From: Clostridia bacterium
GTDB taxonomy: Bacteria; Bacillota; Clostridia; Lachnospirales; WQUN01
Reading direction: 5' to 3'
Assembly (NCBI GenBank): GCA_025997155.1
Contig: BNUF01000007.1
Location: forward strand, 1-36,457
Length of the DNA stretch: 36,457 nt
Numbering within the stretch: the stretch's first letter is position 1; every line of letters starts with the position of its first letter. The notes beneath the pieces were generated by a model that saw nothing but the letters and a program-made list of their open reading frames with translations, had not been told where the DNA came from and did not search any database. This document shows positions 8,068 to 16,664 of this stretch, in pieces. The position numbers and the translations under genes are program-made.

Positions 8068-9049
8068 TGTTTGTATTCTCCCGTTCGTGTTTTTTTAACG
8101 CGGTTATCATTTCTTCCGCGACCGCCTTGATGACGGGAACGGCGACGCTGTTTCCGGTTTGTTTTTTTATGCCGCTATAAGGTACTACAACCTTAAAGGT
8201 ATCGGGGAAACCCTGCAAGCGCAGCATTTCTCTTTCGGACGGGCGGCGTTCGTTATTTATCAAGATATAGTTTGCCGACGCTCCTGCCCGTAACGCGCAA
8301 GAAAAGTGGTGCGGGGTAATAGACCCGCCTACGTTCTCGTGCGTTATATACGGGCGTTCGAGAACTGTTTTCATACGCGTGGTTCGGCTTTGTTTTATTT
8401 TATCGCGAACCCATAAGGACACGCTTACTTCATTTTCGTTTTCAAGAACATCAGAAAGCGACAATCTTTCACATTCGGGAACGGGTGTCGGAAAAATAAA
8501 ATCTACATTGTCGCGAAACCCGCATATTATTATTCTTTCGCGTTTTTGCGGAACTCCGAAATCAAGCGCGTTTAATACTTTTGAATAGACATTATACCCG
8601 AGCGCCTTTAAGTGATTTTCTATGGTTTGAAAGGTCTTGCCGCCATCGTGCGCGGTGAGGTTTCGAACATTTTCGAGCATAAAAGCTTTCGGGCGTTTAT
8701 CTTTTAGTATTCTTTCAATCTCAAAAAACAACGTCCCTTGTGTTTCGTGACCAAAACCCGCCTTACCGCCAATTATACTAAACGGCTGACAAGGGAATCC
8801 GCCGAGTAACATATCAAAATCCGGTATATCGCCTGACGCTATCTTCGTAATATCTCCGTGCGGACGTTCTCCGAAATTCGCCTCATATGTTTTCGCCGCC
8901 TGTTCGTCCCACTCAGACGAAAAGACGCATCGTCCGCCAACGTGTTCAAACCCTAAACGTATGCCGCCGATACCCGCGAACAAGTCGATAAACTTAAAGT
9001 TATCCCATTTGTAACATTGCGTGAAATTTATAACCGACCTGCCGCTCAT
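8057..9049 (-). CDS. DNA (cytosine-5) methyltransferase, HaeII-type
   Basis: This enzyme transfers a methyl group from S-adenosylmethionine to C5 of cytosine in a specific site. The 330-aa product has the ordered motifs of the family: I, FIDLFAGIGGIRLGFE; IV, GGFPCQPFS with the catalytic cysteine; VI, ENVRNL; VIII, QKRERI; a variable target-recognition region; and X, GNSVAVPVI. It appears complete. Pairing with a HaeII-like endonuclease gene predicts recognition of RGCGCY, as HaeII is known to use; this is inference by neighbourhood. It has its own promoter (9094-9122) with AAAGGGAT before the ATG. With the endonuclease broken, it probably acts as an orphan methylase. Confidence 0.92.
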   Translation of the reverse strand: MSGRSVINFTQCYKWDNFKFIDLFAGIGGIRLGFEHVGGRCVFSSEWDEQAAKTYEANFGERPHGDITKIASGDIPDFDMLLGGFPCQPFSIIGGKAGFGHETQGTLFFEIERILKDKRPKAFMLENVRNLTAHDGGKTFQTIENHLKALGYNVYSKVLNALDFGVPQKRERIIICGFRDNVDFIFPTPVPECERLSLSDVLENENEVSVSLWVRDKIKQSRTTRMKTVLERPYITHENVGGSITPHHFSCALRAGASANYILINNERRPSEREMLRLQGFPDTFKVVVPYSGIKKQTGNSVAVPVIKAVAEEMITALKKHERENTNNGR

Positions 9050-9093
9050 ATTCGGAATAATCCCTTTCGTTTGGACAATCTTACACGGAGTGC

Positions 9094-9122
9094 ATTATAG
9101 CACAACGCGGTCAAAAAGTCAA
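9094..9122 (-). promoter_or_regulatory. Sigma-A promoter of the methyltransferase gene
   Basis: Minus-strand TTGACT (9117-9122), 17 bp, then TATAAT (9094-9099). The leader to the ATG at 9049 is about 40 nt. It is back-to-back with the putative pfkA promoter. Confidence 0.75.
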
Positions 9123-9137
9123 CTCCCTATTTTTAAC

Positions 9138-9166
9138 TTGACTAAATATAAAAAATATGGTAAGTT
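9138..9166 (+). promoter_or_regulatory. Weak candidate promoter for the pfkA operon
   Basis: TTGACT (9138-9143) is followed after 17 bp by TAAGTT (9161-9166). The -35 is good but the -10 matches only three of six positions. Position and orientation fit pfkA, and nothing better is visible between the methyltransferase and pfkA. Confidence 0.35.
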
Positions 9167-9219
9167 AGTTAGAATAGGTTATCTTGGGTTGATTACATTT
9201 TTTCATGGAGGTTGTGTCA

Positions 9220-10221
9220 ATGGCAATTAAGAAAATCGGGGTTTTGACGAGCGGCGGGGACGCTCCGGGAATGAACGCCGCAATCCGCGCGGTCGTGCGA
9301 ACGGCGTTGTATAACGATATAGACGTTGTGGGGATAAAGCGCGGGTATGAGGGGCTTCTCAACGCGTTCCGCTACAACGGCTCTATCGACAGCGAAAATA
9401 TTATCAATATGACTCCTCGTTCCGTGTCGGATATCATTCAGCGCGGCGGCACAATCCTCCTCACGGCGCGTTCGGAGGAAATGCGCACACCCGAGGGGCA
9501 GGACAAGGCGGCAAAAAATTGCAGGGACCTAGAACTTGACGCGCTGGTTGTAATCGGCGGGGACGGCTCACTTCACGGAGGCGCGGAACTTATACGCCGC
9601 GGGGTAAACGTTATCGGGCTTCCCGGGACGATTGACCTTGACCTTGTGTGCAGCGAGTACACAATCGGGTTCGACACCGCCGTGAACACGGCAATGGAGG
9701 CAATCGGCAAAATACGCGACACCTCTGGCTCTCACGAACGCTGTTCCATCGTTGAGGTTATGGGGCGAAACGCGGGATATATAGCTCTTTGGTGCGGGCT
9801 TACGGGCGGCGCGGAAGAGGCACTTATACCGGAGGATTCCGCGACAAACAACCACGAGGAGCTTGAGGAACTTATCCAAAGAAACCGCAAAAAGGGCAAG
9901 ACGCACAACCTTATTGTCGTTGCGGAAGGAATCGGCAACAGCGTTAAAATGGCGAAAGAAATCGAGGGCAGAATCGGGATTGAGACACGCGCCACGATAC
10001 TCGGATACCTCCAGCGCGGGGGTTCGCCGACGGCGGTGGACCGTCTCCACGCGTCCGTTATGGGGTATATGGCGGTTGACGTTCTTCTTCAGGGCAAGCA
10101 AAACCGCGTGATTGTCGTGAAAAACGGAAAAGACGTCGATATTGACCTTGAAGAGGGGCTTAACGAGCAAAGGGTGTACGACCCGACTATGTACAATATC
10201 CTCAAAACGCTTTCGGTCTGA
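9220..10221 (+). CDS. pfkA: 6-phosphofructokinase
   Basis: PfkA phosphorylates fructose 6-phosphate to the 1,6-bisphosphate, the committed step of glycolysis. The product is 333 aa from an ATG at 9220, which follows GGAGG by eight bases. Visible motifs are TSGGDAPGMNAAIR (nucleotide loop), GGDGS at 113-117, PGTID at 135-139, IGFDTA, and EVMGRNAGYIALW. Glycines at the two positions that are Asp and Lys in PPi-dependent enzymes indicate ATP use. One oddity is that the nearly universal TIDND reads TIDLD here (Leu140). The catalytic Asp139 is kept. It heads a run of glycolytic genes on the plus strand. Confidence 0.95.
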   Translation: MAIKKIGVLTSGGDAPGMNAAIRAVVRTALYNDIDVVGIKRGYEGLLNAFRYNGSIDSENIINMTPRSVSDIIQRGGTILLTARSEEMRTPEGQDKAAKNCRDLELDALVVIGGDGSLHGGAELIRRGVNVIGLPGTIDLDLVCSEYTIGFDTAVNTAMEAIGKIRDTSGSHERCSIVEVMGRNAGYIALWCGLTGGAEEALIPEDSATNNHEELEELIQRNRKKGKTHNLIVVAEGIGNSVKMAKEIEGRIGIETRATILGYLQRGGSPTAVDRLHASVMGYMAVDVLLQGKQNRVIVVKNGKDVDIDLEEGLNEQRVYDPTMYNILKTLSV

Positions 10222-10275
10222 TACGGAGATGATTTTATGACTGATACGGCATTGTTTGAAACGCGGGAGGAAATT

Positions 10276-10467
10276 ATGAGCGACCACCAGTACAACGCGA
10301 CTATTATAAGCGGATACGAAATGTTACTTGCCCAAGCGCGGGTTACAAAATTTTCGCTAACGCCCAAGGAATACAATTCTATTATTGACCTTGTTGCGGA
10401 TTACCGAAAATGGGTTATAACGATGACAGGCACTAACGACATCAGTCCCGTACCCGAAAAAATATAG
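10276..10467 (+). CDS. 63-aa unknown protein, first of a tandem pair
   Basis: The product begins MSDHQYNATIISGYEMLLAQ and ends PVPEKI. It is 46% identical over its whole length (29 of 63 residues, no gaps) to the next gene's product. I place the start at the ATG at 10276 because the paralogue begins at the same residue and both are preceded by GGAGGAA plus a 3-4 base spacer. An in-frame ATG at 10237 with its own GGAG would add 13 residues and may also be used. The protein looks helical and soluble, with conserved TP-(K/E)-(E/Q)-YNS and DYR-(K/E)-WV. I know no family. Its place between pfkA and pyk suggests a link to glycolysis, unproven. Confidence 0.72.
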   Translation: MSDHQYNATIISGYEMLLAQARVTKFSLTPKEYNSIIDLVADYRKWVITMTGTNDISPVPEKI

Positions 10468-10484
10468 TTCGCAAGGAGGAAGTT

Positions 10485-10676
10485 ATGAGCGACCACACCT
10501 ACAATTCGTCTCTTTTAATCGCGTATATGGCGCTTATCGACAAGATAAAGATTCGTAAAAGTTCAACGACTCCCGAACAGTACAATTCTTTGATTGACCT
10601 TGCTGAAGATTACCGTGAGTGGGTAATGATTGCTACGGAATCCCAAAACGTTCCGCCCACGCCAGAGAAGATATAA
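10485..10676 (+). CDS. 63-aa unknown protein, second of a tandem pair
   Basis: The product begins MSDHTYNSSLLIAYMALIDK and ends PTPEKI, exactly as long as its upstream neighbour and alignable without gaps. AGGAGG lies five bases before the ATG. Shared positions include MSDH-YN, TP--YNS-IDL, DYR-WV and PEKI; the middle third differs most. No cysteine, signal peptide or membrane helix is present. The gene lies 17 bp after its paralogue and 14 bp before the pyk start codon, so all should be on one transcript. It probably arose by tandem duplication followed by considerable divergence. Function is unknown. Confidence 0.75.
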   Translation: MSDHTYNSSLLIAYMALIDKIKIRKSSTTPEQYNSLIDLAEDYREWVMIATESQNVPPTPEKI

Positions 10677-10690
10677 GAGGAGGTTATATA

Positions 10691-12460
10691 TTGCGTAAAA
10701 CAAAGATAGTCTGCACATTAGGACCAGCCTGCGACAACGTTGATACGATAAAGAAACTGATACAGAACGGGCTTGACGGGGCGAGATTCAACTTTTCGCA
10801 CGGCACGCACGAATCTCACGGGGAAATGATTGCGAAACTCAAGCAGGCGCGTGAGGAAATGGGCAAGCCGATTCCGATGATACTTGACACAAAGGGCCCC
10901 GAGATACGCATAAAGACGTTTAAAAGCGGTTCGGTGGAGCTCGAGCAGGGGCAGCAATTCACGCTTACCACGCGGGAGGTGGAGGGCGACGAAACTGTCG
11001 TGTCCGTGACCCACGCGGAATTACCGCAGGATTTGACAATCGGCAAAAGCGTACTTCTTGACGATGGGCTTATCGAACTTAAAGTTGATTCGCTGACGGA
11101 TACGGATATTATCTGCACCGTCATAAACGCGGGAACGCTCAGCGACCGCAAGGGCGTGAACGTACCCGACGTTTACGTGAGCCTTCCGTCCCTCACGGAC
11201 AAGGACACGGACGACATTATTTTCGGCATAAAAATGGGGTTCGACTACATTGCGGCGTCGTTTATACGTTCCGAAACGGACGTGCTTAAGATTCGCCAGA
11301 TTCTTGAGGACAACGGCGGACACGAGATAAAAATCATATCCAAAATCGAGAGCCGCGACGGCGTGAACAACATCGGGCGTATTCTTGACGTGTCGGACGG
11401 AATTATGGTTGCGCGTGGGGATTTGGGCGTGGAACTAAACCCCGAGGAAGTGCCTGTCACGCAAAAACGCCTTATCCGTATGTCGAACGACAAGAGCAAG
11501 CCCGTAATCACGGCGACGCAGATGCTTGAATCTATGGTGCATAACCCGCGTCCGACACGCGCCGAGGTGAGCGACGTGGCTAACGCGATTTATGACGGTT
11601 CGGACGCGATTATGCTTTCGGGCGAGACGGCGAGCGGACACCACCCTCTCGAGAGCGTCAAGATGATGGCGCGGATTGCCGAAATGACGGAAGAAAACAT
11701 TGACTACTACGGGGATGTTTCGCAAAAAAGCAAATTGTCCGCGTCGCATATCACCAACACGAACGCGATAAGCCACGCGTCTTTTTCCATTGCGAGCGAC
11801 CTTGACGCGGCTTGTATCGCGGCAATCACCTCCTCGGGGTTCACGGCGCGTATGATTTCCAAATTCCGCCCGAATTGCCCGATTTTGGCAATCACAAACA
11901 ACCCCGTCACGGAACGCCAGTTAAACATTACGTGGGGTTGCGTGCCGCATTTGCATAAAGAACAGATTGAAAACGACAACGTTTTTGACGTGGCTGTGAC
12001 TGTCGTTGAAAATCTGGGCATCGCGAAAACGGGGGATTCCGTCGTTATCACGGCAAGCCTTCCCGTTGACGGCGCGGGAACGACGAACACGCTTAAGGTA
12101 CAGGTAATCGGCAATATTTTTACGACAGGCGAGGGCTACGGCGACAAGACAGTACGCGGACGCGCCAACGTAATCAAGGGTGTTGACGAGGACGGAAAAT
12201 ATGTCAAGGAAATCCTTGAGGGCGACATACTTGTCGCGACAAAAACCACCGACGAGATGATTGGGCTTATCAAAAAAGCGTCCTGCGTAATCGTCGGCTC
12301 CGGCGACGACTCCTACGAACAGAGGAACGCGATAACTGTCTGCAAAGCTCTCGGCATACCCTTTGTCATATGCCGCGAGAACGTCACGAATCTTATCCCC
12401 GATTATATTTCTATTACGGTTGACACCGCTAACGGATTTATCTATAATGGGAAGAAATAG
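10691..12460 (+). CDS. pyk: Pyruvate kinase with C-terminal PEP-utiliser-like domain
   Basis: Pyruvate kinase converts PEP and ADP to pyruvate and ATP. I start at TTG (10691-10693), preceded by GAGGAGG and seven bases. The 589-aa product then begins (M)RKTKIVCTLGPACDN, as the family does. Motifs include ARFNFSHG, LDTKGPEIR, KIESRDGVNN, VARGDLGVEL, and the kinase signature region ITATQMLESM with SGETASGHHPLESV. After about residue 480 comes an extra domain, as in Bacillus and many Clostridia enzymes (total ~585 aa), related to the mobile domain of PEP-utilising enzymes. Its phospho-histidine motif is not visible, so it is probably structural or regulatory. Confidence 0.95.
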   Translation: MRKTKIVCTLGPACDNVDTIKKLIQNGLDGARFNFSHGTHESHGEMIAKLKQAREEMGKPIPMILDTKGPEIRIKTFKSGSVELEQGQQFTLTTREVEGDETVVSVTHAELPQDLTIGKSVLLDDGLIELKVDSLTDTDIICTVINAGTLSDRKGVNVPDVYVSLPSLTDKDTDDIIFGIKMGFDYIAASFIRSETDVLKIRQILEDNGGHEIKIISKIESRDGVNNIGRILDVSDGIMVARGDLGVELNPEEVPVTQKRLIRMSNDKSKPVITATQMLESMVHNPRPTRAEVSDVANAIYDGSDAIMLSGETASGHHPLESVKMMARIAEMTEENIDYYGDVSQKSKLSASHITNTNAISHASFSIASDLDAACIAAITSSGFTARMISKFRPNCPILAITNNPVTERQLNITWGCVPHLHKEQIENDNVFDVAVTVVENLGIAKTGDSVVITASLPVDGAGTTNTLKVQVIGNIFTTGEGYGDKTVRGRANVIKGVDEDGKYVKEILEGDILVATKTTDEMIGLIKKASCVIVGSGDDSYEQRNAITVCKALGIPFVICRENVTNLIPDYISITVDTANGFIYNGKK

Positions 12461-12478
12461 TATAGGAGGTTTGATTGC

Positions 12479-12637
12479 ATGACAAAATATGTATGCATAG
12501 TCTGCGGATACATTTACGACCCGGAAGTCGGCGACGCGGATTCGGGCATAAAACCGGGCACGGCTTTTGAGGATATCCCTGACGACTGGGTGTGTCCTAT
12601 GTGCGGCGTAGGCAAAGACCAATTTGAAAAAGAATAA
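12479..12637 (+). CDS. Rubredoxin
   Basis: This 52-aa electron carrier begins [20 protein letters not shown] and later reads [16 protein letters not shown]. The two C-x2-C-G knuckles (Cys6/Cys9 and Cys39/Cys42) bind a single iron, and the length and aromatic residues (Tyr, Trp) are standard. AGGAGG is nine bases before the ATG. Rubredoxins serve oxygen and peroxide reduction systems and other redox reactions in anaerobes. No rubrerythrin or reductase gene is next to it; it is set between pyk and fba with 18- and 15-bp gaps, so its expression would follow glycolysis. Confidence 0.95.
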   Translation: MTKYVCIVCGYIYDPEVGDADSGIKPGTAFEDIPDDWVCPMCGVGKDQFEKE

Positions 12638-12652
12638 CAGGGGGTATTTGGT

Positions 12653-13516
12653 ATGTTAGTAAACGCGAAAGAAATGCTCATTAAGGCGCGTGACGGACAT
12701 TACGCCGTTGCTCAAATCAACATTAACAACCTTGAGTGGACAAAAGCCGTCCTCACGACCGCGCAGGAACTCGGCGCGCCTGTAATACTCGGCGTTTCGG
12801 AGGGTGCGGGCAAGTATATGACGGGGTTTAAGACCGTTACGGCTATGGTTCGCGCAATGGACGAATCCCTTAAAATCACCGTGCCGATTGCCCTTCATCT
12901 TGACCACGGAACGTATGACGGCTGTAAGAAGTGTGTCGAGGCGGGCTTTACAAGCATTATGTTTGACGGAAGCCATTTCAAAATTGACGAAAACGTTGAA
13001 AAAACGACGGAACTCGTTAGACTCGCGCACGACAACGGGCTTTCTATCGAGGCGGAAGTCGGCAGTATCGGCGGCGAAGAAGACGGCGTTGTGGGCGCGG
13101 GCGAAGTCGCGGACGTTGCGGAGTGCCAGAAAATCGCGGCGCTTGGAATCGATTTTCTCGCGGCGGGCATCGGCAATATCCACGGCGTTTATCCGTCAAA
13201 CTGGAAAGGTTTGGCATTTGACGCGCTCGAGAATATCCACAAAGGCACGAACGAAATCCCGCTCGTTCTCCACGGCGGCACGGGTATCCCCGAAGAAATG
13301 ATTAAAAAAGCGATTTCCTTAGGCGTTTCAAAAATCAACGTAAACACGGAGTGCCAGCTCACTTTCGCGGCGGCGACCCGCAAATATATCGAGGACGGCG
13401 GCGACCAAAAATCGAAGGGCTTTGACCCGCGCAAACTCCTTAACCCTGGCTATGAGGCTATCAAACTGACCTGCAAAGAAAAATTTGAACTTTTCGGCTC
13501 AATCGGCAAAGCCTGA
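12653..13516 (+). CDS. fba: Class II fructose-bisphosphate aldolase
   Basis: The enzyme splits fructose 1,6-bisphosphate into dihydroxyacetone phosphate and glyceraldehyde 3-phosphate. The 287-aa product is zinc-dependent, shown by ALHLDHG (residues 81-86), the acidic segment EAEVGSIGGEEDG, GNIHGVY, LHGGTGIP and the phosphate loop region KINVNTE. Length is typical of the Bacillus FbaA-like group. The ribosome site is AGGGGG, about seven bases before the ATG. With pfkA and pyk it forms a glycolytic cluster. Paralogues in this family can act on tagatose bisphosphate or other sugars, but the neighbours favour FBP. Confidence 0.93.
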   Translation: MLVNAKEMLIKARDGHYAVAQININNLEWTKAVLTTAQELGAPVILGVSEGAGKYMTGFKTVTAMVRAMDESLKITVPIALHLDHGTYDGCKKCVEAGFTSIMFDGSHFKIDENVEKTTELVRLAHDNGLSIEAEVGSIGGEEDGVVGAGEVADVAECQKIAALGIDFLAAGIGNIHGVYPSNWKGLAFDALENIHKGTNEIPLVLHGGTGIPEEMIKKAISLGVSKINVNTECQLTFAAATRKYIEDGGDQKSKGFDPRKLLNPGYEAIKLTCKEKFELFGSIGKA

Positions 13517-13521
13517 ATAAT

Positions 13522-15729
13522 ATGAAAAGACCGCTCGCGACCGCCGTATGTTTCTACATTGCGGGCGTTTTTTCGGGTTACTACGGACATATCTTTCTTT
13601 TCGCGGTTTTGTGGGCGTTCGCGGCGTTCGCCCTTACAAAATTTTTTCGGGTACACCTTGGCTTTTTCGTTATGTTTTTCGGGTTTGCGGCGTTTGGGCT
13701 GTACAATATCCACACCCATACGCAAATAGAAAAACCTTCCGAAAAGCCGATTACATATAAAGGTTATATAAAAGATTCCGCGCCGTCGGCGGGTAAATAT
13801 ATCGTTCAGGCGGACGTGGGGTATCTTGTTTATAATGAACAAGAGTTCAAATTAGGCGATATTGTAGAGGTTACGGGGGTTGCTAGGCTTTTACAGGTGC
13901 AACGTAATTTCGGCGGGTTTAACGAGCAAAGATACTATGCCGCAAGAGATGTATACTACAAAATGTATTCGCCCGAGATTCGCAAAGTCGGAGCAAAAAG
14001 ATTTTATATACCGCGTTTGCGTGAATATTTATGCAAGGCGTATGACGATACGTTGCCGCCTCGTGAAGCGGGGGTTATGAAGGCGCTTGTGGCGGGAGAA
14101 CGCGCAAACCTTGACGACGATTTGGAGCGGCTGTACTCTGTCGGCGGGATTTACCATATATTGTCAATATCTGGGTTGCATATCGTTATCGTTATTTTGG
14201 CACTTACCGCGCTCTTGACGAACTTTTTCAGTATGAAAAAATCCCAGCTGATAGCTTTGTTGTTTTTGTTAGGGTATATGGTGCTTACAGGGTGCGTGCC
14301 GTCTGTGGTTCGCTCTGTGATTATGTTCGCTGTCGCCGCCGCCGCGTTTTTTTGCAACCGCACGTATGACGGAGTTACAGGACTTTGCGTGTCGGCGTTT
14401 TTAATACTGCTGAATCCGTTTTATCTTTGGGACGCGGGCTTTTTGTTCAGTTTTTCGGCTGTCGCGGGGATTATATTGATTTTTCCAAAGATTAACAGGC
14501 TATTGGCAGGCTGCCCAAAAGGGATTCGCGAAAGTCTGGGGATTTCCATATCCGTTTGTATCTCGACTTTTCCCGTTTGTACGGATTTTTTGCCGTTCCA
14601 CTCTATGTACACCATATTAGTGAATATAATTTTGTTTCCGACGTTTACTTTTTTGCTGGCGGGCGGGTTCGTTCTGGGGATTGTCGGAATGATTGCGCCG
14701 TTTAGCTTTGTTGCGACGACTGTCGCGGCGGCGGTGTACACCATACTCAAATTTTACGAGGTTTTTCTGGAGGTCGTCACAAAATTCCCCTTCTCGTGGG
14801 TTCTGCTCGGGTATATCCCGCTGGGCGTCGCGGCGGTTTACTACTTGGCGGTCGTCCTTTTTCTTAGAAATCATCGTTTTGCGAAAATTGCCTTTGGAGC
14901 GTTTTGTGCCGCTTTTTCGTTCAACTTGTTGTATGTGCCGTTTTCCGTGACAATGCTTGACGTGGGGCAGGGGGATTGTTTCGTTATCAGGAGTTCCGGG
15001 AAAACAATGGTAATCGACGGCGGCGGGAATATTCTTAATCCCGAAATCAAAACGGGTAAGCGCGTTCTCCTGCCGTATCTGAATTATTTGGCGGTACGCC
15101 GCGTTGATTACGCGGTAATCACCCACACGGACTATGACCATTACGGCGGAATTGTGGAACTTCTTCTGAACAAGAAAGTCGGGAAACTTTACCTGCCCGC
15201 CGTCGTTGACACGGAATCGGAGGATTTCAAAATAATTATGGACGCGGCGAAAAAGAGCGGCACAGAGGTGGGATTTCTTGAAAGAGGCGACAAATTCACC
15301 CTTGGCAAGGCAAGGCTTATGTGCCTTGCACCCGACACAAAGGAATACTATGAGGACGTGAACGACACCTCGGCGGTATTAAAATTATCCTACAAAAACG
15401 CGTCATTTTTATTTACGGGAGATATAACGCAAACCGTGGAAAAAATCCTGATAAAAGAGTATAATCTAGGTACGGACGTTTTGAAGATTCCGCATCACGG
15501 TTCAAAGTACTCTAATAGTACGGAATTTTTACAAGCCGCACACCCGAAAATAGGAATCGTGAGTTATGCCGAACATAACGTTTATAACTTCATTCCGCCT
15601 GAAACTAGAAAACGGCTTGAAAATATTGTTTTGTTTGAAACGGCGAAACACGGAGCGGTACGAATTGGGGTATACAGGGACGGACTTAGAGTAAAGACGG
15701 CGATAAAATATGGACGTAAAGGAACTTAA
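13522..15729 (+). CDS. comEC: ComEC/Rec2-type DNA uptake channel
   Basis: ComEC forms the membrane channel that carries single-stranded DNA into the cell during natural transformation. The 735-aa product has an N-terminal membrane and OB-like region, then the multi-helix competence domain with SISGLHIVIVILAL (about 213-226). It ends in a metallo-beta-lactamase-like domain: MLDVGQGDCFVIRS, ITHTDYDHYGG and KIPHHGSKYSN. These keep the metal-binding HxDxDH pattern (HTDYDH), so the domain may be an active nuclease. The gene starts 5 bp after fba with a weak ribosome site, and its end overlaps holA by 20 bp. Other competence genes are not in the window, so whether the host is transformable is unknown. 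Confidence 0.92.
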   Translation: MKRPLATAVCFYIAGVFSGYYGHIFLFAVLWAFAAFALTKFFRVHLGFFVMFFGFAAFGLYNIHTHTQIEKPSEKPITYKGYIKDSAPSAGKYIVQADVGYLVYNEQEFKLGDIVEVTGVARLLQVQRNFGGFNEQRYYAARDVYYKMYSPEIRKVGAKRFYIPRLREYLCKAYDDTLPPREAGVMKALVAGERANLDDDLERLYSVGGIYHILSISGLHIVIVILALTALLTNFFSMKKSQLIALLFLLGYMVLTGCVPSVVRSVIMFAVAAAAFFCNRTYDGVTGLCVSAFLILLNPFYLWDAGFLFSFSAVAGIILIFPKINRLLAGCPKGIRESLGISISVCISTFPVCTDFLPFHSMYTILVNIILFPTFTFLLAGGFVLGIVGMIAPFSFVATTVAAAVYTILKFYEVFLEVVTKFPFSWVLLGYIPLGVAAVYYLAVVLFLRNHRFAKIAFGAFCAAFSFNLLYVPFSVTMLDVGQGDCFVIRSSGKTMVIDGGGNILNPEIKTGKRVLLPYLNYLAVRRVDYAVITHTDYDHYGGIVELLLNKKVGKLYLPAVVDTESEDFKIIMDAAKKSGTEVGFLERGDKFTLGKARLMCLAPDTKEYYEDVNDTSAVLKLSYKNASFLFTGDITQTVEKILIKEYNLGTDVLKIPHHGSKYSNSTEFLQAAHPKIGIVSYAEHNVYNFIPPETRKRLENIVLFETAKHGAVRIGVYRDGLRVKTAIKYGRKGT

Positions 15730-16654
15730 CAAGAGTATCAAGGACGGAAATTTGTCGAATTTGTATCTTTTTTATGGCGAAGAAATGTATCTGAAAAATA
15801 TGTACGCCGCAAGGGTTGCGGACGCGGCGCTTCCCGACCCGAATTCGCATATGATGAACAAGGAAACCACCTCCGCCACAGAGGGATTTTTTGACAAATG
15901 CGAGACGTATCCGTTTATGGCGGACAGGCGCGTTCTTATCGTCAAGAACAGCGGGGCGTTTTTGGGCAAAAAGGACGCAATTTCCGAATATTTTAAGCAA
16001 ATTCCCGATACGACAGTCGTGATATTTATTGAGGACGTTGACAAACGCTGCAAGGCATACAAAGAGATACAAAAATACGGCGTTTGCATCGATTTTGAAA
16101 AACCCTCCGACAACGAACTTGTGAAGTGGGTTTGCGCGGTTGCGGCTGACCTCGGGAAAAAAATCGACGCGGAAACGGCGCGGTTTTTTGTGCAAACGGT
16201 AAATAATAATATGGATACAATGTATACTGAATTAAATAAACTAATCGATTACGCGGACGATGTGATTAAAAAAGACGATATCGCGCAAATTTCGACATTG
16301 CTCCTCGAAAACCGCGTGTTTGACTTGATTGACGCACTCGCCGCGAAAAAACCTCATTTGGCGGTTGCTATGTACCAAAATTTGATAGCGGCTAAGGAGT
16401 CGCCTTTGCTCATTTTGGCGCTTTTGGAGCGGCAATTTCGGATACTCCTCGCGGCGCAAAACCCCGCGAACTTGGCGAAACTCTTGGGGCTTAGGGATTT
16501 CGTGGCGAAAGACGCAATCTCGAAGGCGAAACATTTTGACAAAAAGAAACTGGAAGAAGCAATCGCGGAGTGTCTTAAGACGGACGCGTACATAAAAACG
16601 GGCAAACTCCCCGAAAGCGCGGTCGAAACGCTGATTATAAAATACGCCACATAG
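15710..16654 (+). CDS. holA: DNA polymerase III delta subunit
   Basis: HolA is the clamp-loader subunit that opens the beta clamp. The 314-aa product begins MDVKELNKSIKDGNLSNLYL and continues FYGEEMYLKNMY, a common delta-subunit opening. Further matches are the ...FMADRRVLIVKN... segment and a C-terminal helical domain with LALLERQFRILLAAQ. Length is usual (about 320-340). It overlaps the comEC end by 20 bp; the comEC-holA order is common in Bacillota. There are no unusual residues that I can see. Confidence 0.9.
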   Translation: MDVKELNKSIKDGNLSNLYLFYGEEMYLKNMYAARVADAALPDPNSHMMNKETTSATEGFFDKCETYPFMADRRVLIVKNSGAFLGKKDAISEYFKQIPDTTVVIFIEDVDKRCKAYKEIQKYGVCIDFEKPSDNELVKWVCAVAADLGKKIDAETARFFVQTVNNNMDTMYTELNKLIDYADDVIKKDDIAQISTLLLENRVFDLIDALAAKKPHLAVAMYQNLIAAKESPLLILALLERQFRILLAAQNPANLAKLLGLRDFVAKDAISKAKHFDKKKLEEAIAECLKTDAYIKTGKLPESAVETLIIKYAT

Positions 16655-16664
16655 GAGGGTTGTT

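Noticed and set aside
9568..10287. 239-aa minus-strand open frame opposite pfkA
   Set aside because: It is a shadow of a conserved enzyme gene, without its own start signals.
13522..13842. Minus-strand open frames opposite the comEC start
   Set aside because: No ribosome site and no recognisable product; comEC reads through with family motifs.
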